A program made the position numbers and the translations under genes. A stretch of DNA of 64,000 nucleotides, from assembly GCF_014647375.1 (NCBI RefSeq), contig NZ_BMPB01000005.1, positions 1 through 64,000 on the forward strand, written 5' to 3'. Under the pieces are notes generated by a model. It saw only the letters and a program-made list of their open reading frames with translations. It did not search any database and had not been told where the DNA came from. Within the stretch, counting starts at the first letter, position 1. Each line of letters begins with the position of its first letter. Source of the DNA: Parabacteroides faecis. GTDB taxonomy: Bacteria; Bacteroidota; Bacteroidia; Bacteroidales; Tannerellaceae. Positions 8,156 to 17,885 of the stretch are shown here, one piece after another.

Positions 8156-10942
8156 ATGTCTGAAAATAATTCTATATTTATCAAAGGGGCTCGTGTCAAT
8201 AATCTGAAGGACATTGATGTAGAGATCCCACGCGACAAGCTGGTCGTCATAACCGGATTATCCGGCAGCGGGAAATCATCACTTGCTTTCGATACGTTAT
8301 ATGCCGAGGGGCAACGCCGCTATGTGGAAAGCCTTTCTTCTTATGCCCGCCAGTTCCTGGGGCGTATGAGCAAGCCGGAGTGTGATTATATCAAAGGCAT
8401 TCCGCCGGCCATCGCTATCGAACAGAAAGTGAATACCCGTAACCCGCGTTCAACAGTGGGGACATCTACGGAAATTTATGAATACCTGCGGTTGCTTTAT
8501 GCCCGGATCGGCAAGACGATCTCGCCCGTGTCGGGTATGGAGGTGAAGAAGCACCAGGTGAAAGATATCATTACCGAGGTCCTGTCGTATCCGGCGGGAA
8601 CCCGTTTTGCCGTGTTCGCCCCGGTTGTTTTGCCGGAAGGCCGGAGTATGAAGGAACAGTTGGAGATCCTGCAGAAAGAGGGATATACCCGTTTGTCGAT
8701 CGACGATACGGCTTACCGTATTCAGGAAGTAATGGCAGACGAGGCCTTACTCGCTTCCCAAAATATCGAACTGCTGATCGACCGTCTGGCTGTTTCGGAC
8801 GACAAGACCTTGAAGAGCCGCCTTGCCGACTCGGCGGAAACGGCATTCTTCGAAGGGCATGATACCTGCATTATCCGTATTTATGCTACCGAGGGAACGG
8901 TGGTGAAAGAATATTCAAAGAAGTTCGAGGCGGATGGTATTACGTTCATCGAACCGACCGATATGATGTTCAGCTTCAACAACCCGTTGGGTGCCTGTCC
9001 GGTATGCGAAGGATTCGGTAAGGTGCTGGGTATCGACGAGAATCTGGTTGTGCCGGATAAGAGCTTGTCGGTTTTCCAGGGGGCGGTAGTCTGCTGGAAA
9101 GGCGAAGTGATGGGAGAGTGGCTGAAAGAGTTCATTGCCAAGAGTGAGAAATACAACTTCCCGATTCATCGCCCTTATTACGACCTGACGCAGAAGGAAA
9201 AAGATCTGCTGTGGCATGGGGCCCGGGGACTGCATGGGATCGATGACTTCTTCAAATTCGTGGAAGAGAATCTGTATAAAATACAATACCGTGTGATGCA
9301 GGCACGTTACCGTGGAAAGACGACCTGTCCTTCCTGTAAAGGTGCACGTCTGAAGCCGGAAGCGCTTTACGTGAAAGTCGGGGGAAAGAATATCTCCGAA
9401 CTGGTATCGCTGCCTATCACGGAAGCAAAAGCCTTTTTCGATAATCTGGTACTGGACGAAACGGATGCGGCTGTGGCCAAACGTCTGTTGACGGAGATCA
9501 TGAACCGCCTGCAGTTCCTGCTGGATGTAGGATTGGGATATCTGACGCTCGACCGCCTTTCGGCCTCTTTGTCGGGTGGTGAGAGCCAGCGTATCAACCT
9601 GGCAACCTCGTTGGGAAGTAGTCTGGTCGGTTCCTTATATATATTGGATGAGCCGAGTATCGGACTGCATTCGAGGGATACTGATTTGCTTATAAAAGTG
9701 TTGCGTCAGTTGCAGGCGCTGGGTAATACCGTTGTCGTGGTGGAACATGACGAAGATATCATCCGTTCTGCCGATTATATTATCGATATAGGTCCGAAGG
9801 CGGGACGTCTGGGTGGCGAAGTGGTTTATCAGGGGGATGTCAACAACCTGCAGACCAGTAGTAACAGCCATACGGTACGTTATCTGACGGGTGAAGATAA
9901 GATAGAAGTTCCTACTTTCCGTCGTTTGTGGAATAATTATATAGAAGTAAAAGGGGCACGCAAAAATAACCTGAAAGGGATCGATGTGAAGTTTCCGCTG
10001 AATGTGATGACGGTGGTTACCGGTGTCAGCGGTTCGGGAAAGAGTTCATTGGTACGTGACATCTTCTATGAAGGAGTAAAGCATTATCTGGATGAGGCCG
10101 CCCGTCTGATGGTGGACTGTTCGGGTCTGGAAGGTGATATGAAGATGATCGAGGGAATCGAGTTTGTCGATCAGAACTCGATCGGTAAGAGTTCGCGTTC
10201 CAATCCGGTGACTTATATCGGTGCTTACGACGAGATCCGTAAGTTATTCGGCGAACAACCGTTGGCGAAACAATTAGGATATACGGCAGCCTATTTCTCT
10301 TTTAATAAGGAAGGCGGCCGTTGCGAAGAGTGTAAAGGCGACGGGCGTATTACGGTAGAGATGCAGTTTATGGCAGATATTACATTGGTTTGTGAAAGTT
10401 GTCATGGAAAGCGTTTTAAACAGGATGTGCTGGATGTGGAATATTTCGGTGTGAATATTTATGACATGCTGGAAATGACAGTCAATCAGGCTATTGAATT
10501 TTTTGAACAACATACCGGGTCGCAGGAAAAGAAGATCATCAAGAAGCTGAAGCCGTTGCAGGATGTCGGTTTGGGTTATATCAAGCTGGGACAGACTTCT
10601 TCAACCTTGTCCGGTGGTGAGAACCAGCGTGTGAAGCTGGCCTATTATCTGGGACAGGAAAAGCAGCAGCCGACCTTGTTCGTGTTTGACGAACCGACTA
10701 CCGGTCTGCATTTTCATGATATAAAGACCTTGTTAAAGGCATTTAACGCGCTGATCGACAAAGGTCATACGGTCGTGATCATCGAACATAATATGGATGT
10801 GATCAAATGTGCCGATTATCTGGTCGATCTGGGTCCGGAAGGCGGTAACGCAGGTGGTTATCTGGTTTGTGCCGGAACACCGGAAGAGGTGGCTATGTGT
10901 CCGGAATCGTATACAGGTAAATATTTAAAAGAAAAATTATAG
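8156..10942 (+). CDS. uvrA: Excinuclease ABC subunit A
   Basis: A 928-residue damage-recognition ATPase of nucleotide excision repair, acting in the cytoplasm with UvrB and UvrC. Two ABC modules are visible. The first Walker A is GLSGSGKSS near residue 35 with signature [12 protein letters not shown] near 480. The second is GVSGSGKSS near 625 with signature [12 protein letters not shown] near 825. Zinc-finger cysteines appear as [18 protein letters not shown] in the first half and [19 protein letters not shown] in the second. Length is normal for the family. The gene stands alone, divergent from digH, and is followed by a terminator-like hairpin. Confidence 0.97.
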   Translation: MSENNSIFIKGARVNNLKDIDVEIPRDKLVVITGLSGSGKSSLAFDTLYAEGQRRYVESLSSYARQFLGRMSKPECDYIKGIPPAIAIEQKVNTRNPRSTVGTSTEIYEYLRLLYARIGKTISPVSGMEVKKHQVKDIITEVLSYPAGTRFAVFAPVVLPEGRSMKEQLEILQKEGYTRLSIDDTAYRIQEVMADEALLASQNIELLIDRLAVSDDKTLKSRLADSAETAFFEGHDTCIIRIYATEGTVVKEYSKKFEADGITFIEPTDMMFSFNNPLGACPVCEGFGKVLGIDENLVVPDKSLSVFQGAVVCWKGEVMGEWLKEFIAKSEKYNFPIHRPYYDLTQKEKDLLWHGARGLHGIDDFFKFVEENLYKIQYRVMQARYRGKTTCPSCKGARLKPEALYVKVGGKNISELVSLPITEAKAFFDNLVLDETDAAVAKRLLTEIMNRLQFLLDVGLGYLTLDRLSASLSGGESQRINLATSLGSSLVGSLYILDEPSIGLHSRDTDLLIKVLRQLQALGNTVVVVEHDEDIIRSADYIIDIGPKAGRLGGEVVYQGDVNNLQTSSNSHTVRYLTGEDKIEVPTFRRLWNNYIEVKGARKNNLKGIDVKFPLNVMTVVTGVSGSGKSSLVRDIFYEGVKHYLDEAARLMVDCSGLEGDMKMIEGIEFVDQNSIGKSSRSNPVTYIGAYDEIRKLFGEQPLAKQLGYTAAYFSFNKEGGRCEECKGDGRITVEMQFMADITLVCESCHGKRFKQDVLDVEYFGVNIYDMLEMTVNQAIEFFEQHTGSQEKKIIKKLKPLQDVGLGYIKLGQTSSTLSGGENQRVKLAYYLGQEKQQPTLFVFDEPTTGLHFHDIKTLLKAFNALIDKGHTVVIIEHNMDVIKCADYLVDLGPEGGNAGGYLVCAGTPEEVAMCPESYTGKYLKEKL

Positions 10943-10978
10943 AGAAGCAATCCGACAGAGATTATTCCATATAAGAAT

Positions 10979-11026
10979 CCCTTTCCGGTTTAATGTTAAT
11001 TTACATTACGGGAAGGGCTTTTTTAT
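10979..11026 (+). terminator. Rho-independent terminator of uvrA
   Basis: CCCTTTCCGG (10979-10988) pairs imperfectly with CGGGAAGGG (11009-11017) and is followed by CTTTTTTAT, about 40 bases after the uvrA stop. Confidence 0.75.
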
Positions 11027-11159
11027 GTTTGCATATCTGAGATATTTTAAAGAGCTATCAACCGCTACAGCCAGCCGCGATTTAAAAGAGGCGGTTGAAA
11101 GTAATCTGTTGCGGAAGGAAGGTGAGAAAAGTTTAACGCGCTATAAATATATAATGTAG
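11025..11159 (+). pseudogene. C-terminal remnant of a Fic-family protein
   Basis: An open frame of 44 codons reads ...LRYFKELSTATASRDLKEAV and then ESNLLRKEGEKSLTRYKYIM before TAG. The 'STATASRDL..AVE.N.LRKEGE.' pattern is the winged-helix tail found at the C-terminus of many Bacteroidetes Fic (AMP-transferase) proteins. The catalytic HPFxxGNGR core is absent, and the frame begins inside the uvrA terminator, so this is a degraded fragment and not a working gene. The family call rests on one short motif. Confidence 0.5.
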
Positions 11160-11181
11160 AATCTGTCGTCATACTATAAAA

Positions 11182-11218
11182 AAACGGAGAATGCTTTCAA
11201 TGAAACATTCTCCGTTTA
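11182..11218 (-). terminator. Terminator of the DUF4840-like lipoprotein gene
   Basis: AAACGGAGAATG (11182-11193) pairs with CATTCTCCGTTT (11207-11218), a perfect 12-bp stem. The minus-strand transcript continues into TTTTTTTATAG, so this ends the lipoprotein gene; it may also act on the plus strand. Confidence 0.8.
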
Positions 11219-11236
11219 TATTGGATAGAGTTAGTC

Positions 11237-11800
11237 TTATTTTTTCTTCATATCAAATGATAAGTCCATCGGAGTGAAAGGGAAATCGGCTCCGCCGACT
11301 TTTACGCTGGCTGCTTTCAAAGCGAACTTCAAGTTCTTGTCGCTTACTGCATAGGAAGCTGTCTTTTCTGTTTTGATAGTAACTTCAACACCAGCCACAT
11401 CGATTTTTAATGGTTCCGGTTTTAAAGTCATTACAACTGAATCTTTTGCAGCATTCATTGTTGCTGTATAGTTTATTTTGTAATTCAGTGAATCGCCAAT
11501 CGCTTCGATGATGGGCTTTGATGCTTCTTCACCCAGAAGTTCTACTACTAATGCTTGATAAGGGAATTTTTCAAACTGAATTGAGTCATTTGCAACTTTA
11601 AGTTCCAATTCTGTTGCTGTAGGATCTGCTTCTGTTGCTTTAGCTTCTTTTGTATAAGTCATCTTTCCTGTAAATTCGCCATTAACATCTTCTACAGTTC
11701 CTACTGTCGGAGTGTTATCGTCATCATCACTACAAGAAGCAAAAGTTAAACCAACTACTGCTAACATCATCACAAGCGACCATTTCAACGTCTTTTTCAT
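11237..11800 (-). CDS. DUF4840-like lipoprotein
   Basis: A 187-residue exported lipoprotein with a clear signal (MKKTLKWSLVMMLAVVGLTF then ASC, lipobox FASC) followed by an acidic SDDDD linker, the usual surface-export-like start in Bacteroidetes. The body begins 'VEDVNGEFTGKMTYTK' and alternates short beta strands. The overall pattern recalls DUF4840, a family of small Bacteroidales lipoproteins of unknown function. The gene is monocistronic with its own terminator. I can support lipoprotein firmly; the DUF assignment is from memory and less certain. Confidence 0.7.
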   Translation of the reverse strand: MKKTLKWSLVMMLAVVGLTFASCSDDDDNTPTVGTVEDVNGEFTGKMTYTKEAKATEADPTATELELKVANDSIQFEKFPYQALVVELLGEEASKPIIEAIGDSLNYKINYTATMNAAKDSVVMTLKPEPLKIDVAGVEVTIKTEKTASYAVSDKNLKFALKAASVKVGGADFPFTPMDLSFDMKKK

Positions 11801-12018
11801 TTTTCTTTTATTTTAGTGTTAATAAATTATGTACGACTAATAAGATGATAGAAGTTGCAAAAAGGCTGCATCTCTATTGAATAATAAATGAGAAAAATAA
11901 TATATTTAAATGTAAGACATTGATATGTAGCTGCTTTTAAAATGTTTTTATTTGAATTGTTTCAGAACTTTTAGGTTGAAGACCCATTCCGGGGTATAGA
12001 CTTTTCCATCATTTAGTT

Positions 12019-14436
12019 TTAATCGCTTTTTACAACATCTGCCGGATTTCCATTTGCGGCCCGAACCACTTGTCCTAAAACTGTCAGTATGACTAACAGG
12101 ATAGTAACCAGCAGGATACTTATAAACATCCAGAGTTGGATATGAACGCTCTGCGGATATTGATCCAGCCATTTTTTGGCGAACAGATAGCCGACAGGTA
12201 AGGCGATGGCATTGGCTGTCAAAGTGATGATTGTGTATTCTTTCAAGAACATATCAATGATCTCACGAGACGTGGCTCCCATCACTTTGCGGATGGCTAT
12301 TTCCTTCTTTCGCTGCTGCATATTGGACGAAGAAATAGAATAAATACCAAAGATGGAAATTAATGCGCATAAAACGGCCAGTAAGGTGAATAACCGGAGA
12401 CTGGCGTTTTCGGTGCGGGTCAGTATTTCCAACTGATCGTTGACTGTCATTGTCTCGCTCAACGGAAATCCTTCAGGGGTTATACGACTGATCAATTCCT
12501 TTACGGCTTTTAAAGCATCTTTTTCCTTTCCGGGTAAAGTCCGTAAATATAAATAGTAATCATAGAAATTATAATATTCAATGATTGTGGGAGGTATTGG
12601 ATTTCGAAGGCTTAGGCCGTGGAAATCTTTTACGACTCCTACTATCTCAAAATAAAGCGGAGGTGTATCGTCCGTCCCTCTTAGGATATAGTCTTTTCTG
12701 CTAATCATTTTTCCGATCGGATCGGTGGTGCCAAGCAGATGGGCCATTTGTTCGTTGATAAGTATTTTATGGCATCCGATACCGGACGGATCATCCGATT
12801 GCATGTCTGTATCTTCCAGATAACGTCCTTTCTGTAATGTTATTTTCATCTTTTGTGCGAAGTCTATGCCTGCCTGGATCATCTGGATCTCATAAGAAGT
12901 ATTGGCCGGTTTGTTTTCCCATCCTATTTCTTTTTCGGTGTGCCAGTTATCATGACTTAGCCGGAAATTTCCTCCGCGTATGCAATCGGTAATACTTGGT
13001 ATTTGTTTTATCTCATCAATGAATTGTGAGTAGATTTGTGAGGATATATTAACCTGTATAAGGTTGTCGGTATCAAATCCCATCGCTGTATTTTTCATCC
13101 GGTTGATTTGCAGGAATAATATTTGTGCGGTAAACATGAAGCCGACACAAATACCTAACTGTAGTCCGATACTGGTTTTACGGATCCATTCATTGTTGGC
13201 CGTATGGAATAATTGGGGACCTGCTTTGAAATCGTTTGATTGCTTATGGATAAAGCGACTGATGATAAGCAGGACGATTGATGACAGAAGAGTCCAGCCG
13301 AATATTCCCGTTTGTAATAAGTCTATGAATAATTCCTGTTTTTGAATAGACGTATCCAATAGTTGTTCGATATAAGGAGTTGTCAGCTCTATCAGGGAGA
13401 CCCCGACTAACAAGGCTAACAGCACCTGGATAGAAATTTCAATGATGATCTGGCAGAACAAATTCTTTTTTACTGCTCCCAGAGAGGTTCGTAGCTTAAA
13501 TTCGCGGGAACGTTCAAAGATGCGGTTGACCTGTAAGTTGATAAAATTGAACAGGGAACAGAATAGCAATAATAATCCGGAAATAACAAAGGTCCGGATA
13601 TAGTTTAGATTGAAGGACATCTCCGCCCCCAATTGGTATCTTGTTTTTGTGATAGGGGTTATTTCGATATATAAATTGGGGTTTAACTGATTTTTTATCG
13701 AATAGGTGCGTAGCTTCCGACTGAATGCTTTTACATCTGTATTTTCATGGAGGCATACATACATTTCATTAGGTGGATAATTCCAGTAATATTCCGGCGA
13801 ACGGCTGGTATAATGGCTTTTATCGACTTGGATACTATAGTATCCATCTGCCTGAAAGATGCTGTTTGAGGGAGGATTTTCAATAACGGCTGTTATTGTC
13901 TGTGTAAATTTATTCTGGTCGGTGAGTGTTTTACCAATTGCCTCTTCCGGGGTTTTCCAGTATTTCAAGGCAAATCTGCGGGTTACCATCAGATTCGTTT
14001 TTGTTCCATCTTCGGTTGTCGGGATGGGATCTGTTATGTTTCCGGCTATAACTTTGGGAGGAAAAAGCCGGGTATAGCTCTGATTCACCCATTTAAATAA
14101 GGGAGTACCGATTGTTTTATTATCGGAAGTGTATATGCCCCCGGCATTAGATAAAGTAGCGGCATATTTGACTTCGGGGAAGTTTTCATTTAATTCAGCG
14201 CATAAAATGACTGGGGCACCCGGCAGCATTTTTCCTGTTTGTTTGTCGATCGTATATATATTATAGATATGTTCCGATTCCGGGTAAAAGCTGTCGTAAG
14301 ATGTTTCATATCTATACCAATAGTATCCAACGGTGAAAAAGGTCAATCCGATTGCTAATCCTAATATGCTGATGCAGGATTGCGTTTTGTATTTTAGTAG
14401 GTTTCTGAAACCTATTTTGAAGTAGTGTTTGATCAT
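12019..14436 (-). CDS. ABC transporter permease of the MacB/FtsX type
   Basis: An 805-residue inner-membrane protein with the duplicated MacB_PCD-FtsX architecture common in Bacteroidetes. It has an N-terminal membrane segment (CISILGLAIGLTFFTVGYYWY, about 22-42) followed by a periplasmic region. A first FtsX cluster lies at about 285-400 and a fifth membrane helix at about 425-445. A second periplasmic domain follows, then three C-terminal helices (about 680-795). The 'QQRKKEIAIRKVMGAT' motif before the last helices is diagnostic of FtsX permeases. Neither an ATPase nor a membrane-fusion protein gene lies next to it, so its partner is elsewhere. Such orphan permeases often serve lipoprotein or antimicrobial export or stress response; the substrate is unknown. 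Confidence 0.88.
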   Translation of the reverse strand: MIKHYFKIGFRNLLKYKTQSCISILGLAIGLTFFTVGYYWYRYETSYDSFYPESEHIYNIYTIDKQTGKMLPGAPVILCAELNENFPEVKYAATLSNAGGIYTSDNKTIGTPLFKWVNQSYTRLFPPKVIAGNITDPIPTTEDGTKTNLMVTRRFALKYWKTPEEAIGKTLTDQNKFTQTITAVIENPPSNSIFQADGYYSIQVDKSHYTSRSPEYYWNYPPNEMYVCLHENTDVKAFSRKLRTYSIKNQLNPNLYIEITPITKTRYQLGAEMSFNLNYIRTFVISGLLLLFCSLFNFINLQVNRIFERSREFKLRTSLGAVKKNLFCQIIIEISIQVLLALLVGVSLIELTTPYIEQLLDTSIQKQELFIDLLQTGIFGWTLLSSIVLLIISRFIHKQSNDFKAGPQLFHTANNEWIRKTSIGLQLGICVGFMFTAQILFLQINRMKNTAMGFDTDNLIQVNISSQIYSQFIDEIKQIPSITDCIRGGNFRLSHDNWHTEKEIGWENKPANTSYEIQMIQAGIDFAQKMKITLQKGRYLEDTDMQSDDPSGIGCHKILINEQMAHLLGTTDPIGKMISRKDYILRGTDDTPPLYFEIVGVVKDFHGLSLRNPIPPTIIEYYNFYDYYLYLRTLPGKEKDALKAVKELISRITPEGFPLSETMTVNDQLEILTRTENASLRLFTLLAVLCALISIFGIYSISSSNMQQRKKEIAIRKVMGATSREIIDMFLKEYTIITLTANAIALPVGYLFAKKWLDQYPQSVHIQLWMFISILLVTILLVILTVLGQVVRAANGNPADVVKSD

Positions 14437-14650
14437 GATGATAATATATTAAATGATAATAACCAAAAAGTGTGCCATGTGTTAATTGTGTGTAGTATAG
14501 TGGTTTATCTTAGATGCGTATCTCTCTTGTAAGTGCTTTATCGCACGTTTTACGTTCAAAAACGCACGATTCTGTCTTTTTGTTTTACAGATTGCTACCC
14601 GACATAACGAAAATATGCCTACTTTTATCTGTTCAAAAAAATCTGACGAA

Positions 14651-15862
14651 ATGAATTCTACCAACCATGCTGTTTATCCGAAAGAGCGCATACGTTTCGC
14701 CGTTCTTTCTTTTTTTCTGGCCCAGGGACTTTGTTTTTCGAGCTGGGCGAGTCGTATTCCTGATATCAAGGAGATCTTTACTGTAAATGATGCCTTATAC
14801 TGGGGGATTGTATTATTTATGATCCCGGTAGGGAAATTTGTTGCGATTCCGCTGGCGGGTTATCTGGTGTCGAAACTGGGGAGCCGAATCATGGTGCAGA
14901 TCAGTATTATGGGGTACGCTTTGTCATTGTTTGCGATAGGGACGGCTTTGAATATTTATATGCTTGGTGTGTTCCTGTTCTGTTTCGGGGTGTTCTGGAA
15001 CTTATGCGATATATCATTGAATACGCAGGGAATAGGTATCGAGCGGCTTTACGGGCGGACAATCATGGCTTCTTTTCACGGAGGATGGAGTCTGGCTGCC
15101 TGTATGGGGGCTTTGATCGGTTTTATTATGATCGTTTCAGATGTCACTCCGTTCTGGCATTTTACGTTGATTGCTGTATTGATCCTGTTGCTGACCATGG
15201 TAAGCCGTAAATATTTGCAGGAAGATGTTGCCTCTGCGGAGGTGCAGGAAGAGCCGGTTGCCGACAAGTCGGAGAAATGGCAATATATCAGGAAGCCGGA
15301 GATGCTGCTGATCAAATTAGGACTCGTCGGCTTGTTTGCATTGGTGGTGGAGAGTGCGATGTTCGACTGGAGCGGCGTTTATTTTGAATCGGTATTGCAG
15401 GTACCTAAGTCTTTACAGATCGGGTTCCTGGTGTTTATGGTGATGATGACTGTAGGGCGTTTTCTGGCTAATTATGCATACCGGATATACGGAAAGCAAC
15501 GGGTGTTGCAATTGTCGGGAGCTTTTATTTTTATAGGTTTCTTTATTTCGGCATTATTGGGTAGTACGTTTGATTCTATGGCAATGAAAGTAATCGTGAA
15601 CTCTTTCGGATTTATGTTGGTCGGACTGGGAATATCCAGCATGGTTCCTACTATTTATAGTTTGGTCGGTGCCAAGTCGAAAACACCTGTGGGAATAGCT
15701 CTTACTATTCTTTCCAGTATCAGTTTTATCGGTTCGCTCATTGCGCCGTTGCTGATCGGAGCTATTTCACAGGCATTCAATATGGAATATGCTTATATGG
15801 TTGTCGGCCTGCTGGGGCTTTGCATTCTGTTGATGACGACATTCAGCAAGGCGTTTAAATGA
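14651..15862 (+). CDS. MFS transporter (YbjJ-like)
   Basis: A 403-residue major facilitator protein with about 12 membrane helices. I prefer the ATG at 14651 (MNSTNHAVYPKERIRFAVLS) because the charged cytoplasmic N-terminus directly precedes helix 1; the earlier in-frame ATG is at 14615. Helix 1 carries 'FFLAQGLCFSSWASRIPDIK', and 'LNTQGIGIERLYGRTIMASFHG' after helix 4 is typical of the YbjJ/fucose-permease-like subgroup. The central loop (about residues 185-215) is rich in Glu. The substrate cannot be read from the sequence. Upstream, CGCACG occurs twice 21 bases apart (14542 and 14563), a possible operator. Confidence 0.85.
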   Translation: MNSTNHAVYPKERIRFAVLSFFLAQGLCFSSWASRIPDIKEIFTVNDALYWGIVLFMIPVGKFVAIPLAGYLVSKLGSRIMVQISIMGYALSLFAIGTALNIYMLGVFLFCFGVFWNLCDISLNTQGIGIERLYGRTIMASFHGGWSLAACMGALIGFIMIVSDVTPFWHFTLIAVLILLLTMVSRKYLQEDVASAEVQEEPVADKSEKWQYIRKPEMLLIKLGLVGLFALVVESAMFDWSGVYFESVLQVPKSLQIGFLVFMVMMTVGRFLANYAYRIYGKQRVLQLSGAFIFIGFFISALLGSTFDSMAMKVIVNSFGFMLVGLGISSMVPTIYSLVGAKSKTPVGIALTILSSISFIGSLIAPLLIGAISQAFNMEYAYMVVGLLGLCILLMTTFSKAFK

Positions 15863-15871
15863 TCCGGAGAT

Positions 15872-16765
15872 TTAAATCTCCGGAAATCGTTGTTCTGCCG
15901 TTTCCATACAATGGATTACTGCCTCTTTTGTGCCACTGAAAGGGCCGGAAGCCTCTATCTTGAGGGTCGACATTGCAGCAGCAAAACGACCGGCCTCTTC
16001 TATGGATGCTCCTTTGGCGCGCTGATACAGGTAACCGGTCATATAGGTATCGCCGCAGCCGGTAGCATCTACTACTTCCCTGGGTTTGTAAGCCGGTATC
16101 TTATGGAACGTTTTCCCGTCATATATAACGGAGCCGAGACTCCCCAATGTGATCAATACCTCTTTCACTCCCCAGTCGTACATTATCCGGGCGGCACCTG
16201 CCACATCATCATGCCCTGTCAGAACCTCCATCTCATGCTCGTTCGCTTTCAGGAAATGGATATATTTTAAAGCCTCTTCTTTTTCAGTCCAGTCGACGGC
16301 ATATACTTTCTTATCACGGACTTCGCGCAGATATCCTTGTGAGTCGGCGGACACAAGTCCTTTTTCAGCCATGAATCTTACAACATCTAAAGAGAAGTCG
16401 TCAGCCAGCAGACTCCCCAGGTGAATGATCCGTGCCTGTATATCTTTCAGATAATCGACCGTGAACGGATCCGCTTTTGCCAGAACCCGTTGCGTACGGT
16501 TATCCTGATTCTCGCCGTAGATATTTTCGAAATAGACAGAATGCTTACTGGGCATAACAGAAACGTCGATCCCCTCGGACCTTAATCTGTCTACTTCTTT
16601 CATTTCTGTTTCAGCCAAAGCTGTGACCAACGAATAATCGATATCGTTGAAATGTTTGATTGCATGCGAGAAGTAAAATGCGGTTCCTCCCGCCATGTGT
16701 ACTGTGTTTTTAGGGGTCACTATTTTATCTAGTGTGATGTGACCTATACAACAAAGATCGTGCAT
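15872..16765 (-). CDS. PfkB-family carbohydrate kinase
   Basis: A 297-residue sugar or nucleoside kinase. The start at 16765 (MHDLCCIGHITLDKI) is chosen because the in-frame ATG at 16792 overlaps the TACTTTTG promoter box. PfkB features are the N-terminal 'GHITLDKI', 'AGGTAFYFSHAIKHF' (substrate loop) and 'WTEKEEALKYIHFLKANEHEMEVLTG'. The C-terminal signature DATGCGDTYMTGY carries the catalytic base at about Asp239. Its length and spacing fit the ribokinase fold. The actual substrate (for example a ribo-sugar or inositol-type compound) is not determinable. It converges on the MFS gene with 9 bases between stops. Confidence 0.88.
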   Translation of the reverse strand: MHDLCCIGHITLDKIVTPKNTVHMAGGTAFYFSHAIKHFNDIDYSLVTALAETEMKEVDRLRSEGIDVSVMPSKHSVYFENIYGENQDNRTQRVLAKADPFTVDYLKDIQARIIHLGSLLADDFSLDVVRFMAEKGLVSADSQGYLREVRDKKVYAVDWTEKEEALKYIHFLKANEHEMEVLTGHDDVAGAARIMYDWGVKEVLITLGSLGSVIYDGKTFHKIPAYKPREVVDATGCGDTYMTGYLYQRAKGASIEEAGRFAAAMSTLKIEASGPFSGTKEAVIHCMETAEQRFPEI

Positions 16766-16789
16766 ATTATAATATTGTTGATAACTGTA

Positions 16790-16797
16790 CAAAAGTA
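16790..16797 (-). promoter_or_regulatory. -7 box of the PfkB kinase gene
   Basis: Minus-strand TACTTTTG (TAnnTTTG), 24 bases before the chosen ATG at 16765; it decides the start. Confidence 0.6.
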
Positions 16798-16838
16798 GTC
16801 AAAAATGAGCATAGGTAGGAAAGCTTCTTTATTTTTAT

Positions 16839-16846
16839 TATTTTTG
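16839..16846 (+). promoter_or_regulatory. -7 box of the HTH regulator gene
   Basis: TATTTTTG (TAnnTTTG) 27 bases before ATG 16874. It lies inside the longer open frame that begins at 16805, so translation most likely starts at 16874. Confidence 0.55.
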
Positions 16847-16873
16847 TCTACTGCAATTCTTAAAATTGATGTT

Positions 16874-17839
16874 ATGAGTAAAGACCTGATTTACGAAACG
16901 TTAATCAGCGCGATCAGAGAGAAGATACCCCACAAAGCGACCTTAACCAATGCACTTGTTGAATTACTGTGCATAGAACGAGAAGCCGTATATCGCCGTA
17001 TGAGGGGCGATGTCGCTTTTTCTTTTACGGAGATAGCAGCCATCTCCAATAAGTTCGGGATCTCGTTGGATAGTCTGGTCGGAGGATGGGCGACAAAGAG
17101 CCGTCCTTATCAGCTGAGCCTGGTGGAGTACGTAGATCCTATAGAGGATGATTTTAAAATGTGGGGAATGTATAATGAACGTTTGTGGGGTGCACGCAAC
17201 GATCCATCTTCAAACAGTGTGGAGTGTATGAATGTACTTCCTGCTACCTTTTTGTTGGATTATGAATATATAATCCGTTTCTATTTGTGTAAATGGTATA
17301 ATCAATATGGACATTCGGATAAGGCAGTTCATTTCAGAGAGATAGAACCTTCGGAGAAATTATTGAAAGTGCAGCGGGAGACTGCCACTGCAGCGAAATA
17401 TCTCAGGAAAACATCTTACGTAATGGATCCTTTAATTTTCCAGTATATTGTGAATGATATTCTTTATTGCCGCAGCATCCATCTGATAGATGAAGAAAGT
17501 GTCCGTCTTTTAAAGCAGGATTTGCTTTGTTTTCTGGATAATATGGAAGTTCTGGCTGCCCGTGGCATGTATCGTGAAACGGGTAATCCGGTACTGTTTT
17601 ATATTTCAAATATCAATTTTGATGCCAGTTACAGTTATCTGGAGGCGCAAAACTACCGGCTCAGTATTATTCGTGCGTTTATATTGAATACGGTTGTATC
17701 ATTGGATCTGAAAGCCTACGAAATTGTCCGTCATTGGTTGCAATCTTTGCTGAAATCATCTACTATGATATCTGTCAGCGGAGAGCAACAGCGTATTTTG
17801 TTCTTTGAGAAGCAAAGGAAGATCATAGATAGCCTGTAA
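16874..17839 (+). CDS. BetR/XRE-like helix-turn-helix protein
   Basis: A 321-residue cytoplasmic protein starting MSKDLIYETLISAIREKIP. Residues about 15-70 form an HTH: 'KATLTNALVELLCIEREAVYRRMRGDVAFSFTEIAAISNKFGISLDSLVG' reads as helix-turn-helix with a BetR-like pattern. The remaining 250 residues are helical and lack a recognisable enzyme motif; they probably sense a ligand or dimerise. Proteins of this layout are common and uncharacterised in Bacteroidales. It is divergent from the PfkB kinase gene (promoter boxes 41 bases apart) and 46 bases upstream of the DUF2339 gene, so it might regulate either. Confidence 0.7.
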   Translation: MSKDLIYETLISAIREKIPHKATLTNALVELLCIEREAVYRRMRGDVAFSFTEIAAISNKFGISLDSLVGGWATKSRPYQLSLVEYVDPIEDDFKMWGMYNERLWGARNDPSSNSVECMNVLPATFLLDYEYIIRFYLCKWYNQYGHSDKAVHFREIEPSEKLLKVQRETATAAKYLRKTSYVMDPLIFQYIVNDILYCRSIHLIDEESVRLLKQDLLCFLDNMEVLAARGMYRETGNPVLFYISNINFDASYSYLEAQNYRLSIIRAFILNTVVSLDLKAYEIVRHWLQSLLKSSTMISVSGEQQRILFFEKQRKIIDSL

Positions 17840-17885
17840 TCATAAATAAATCTGTATATTAGTAGCGTCCTTTAAATGTAAGCCC

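Noticed and set aside
11948-12172. 74-codon minus-strand frame across the permease gene end
   Set aside because: It mostly shadows the permease frame, and the short tail beyond its stop (KVYTPEWVFNLKVLKQFK) has no recognised relative.
14482-14664. 60-codon minus-strand frame before the MFS gene
   Set aside because: It overlaps the start of the MFS gene antisense and lacks any conserved pattern.
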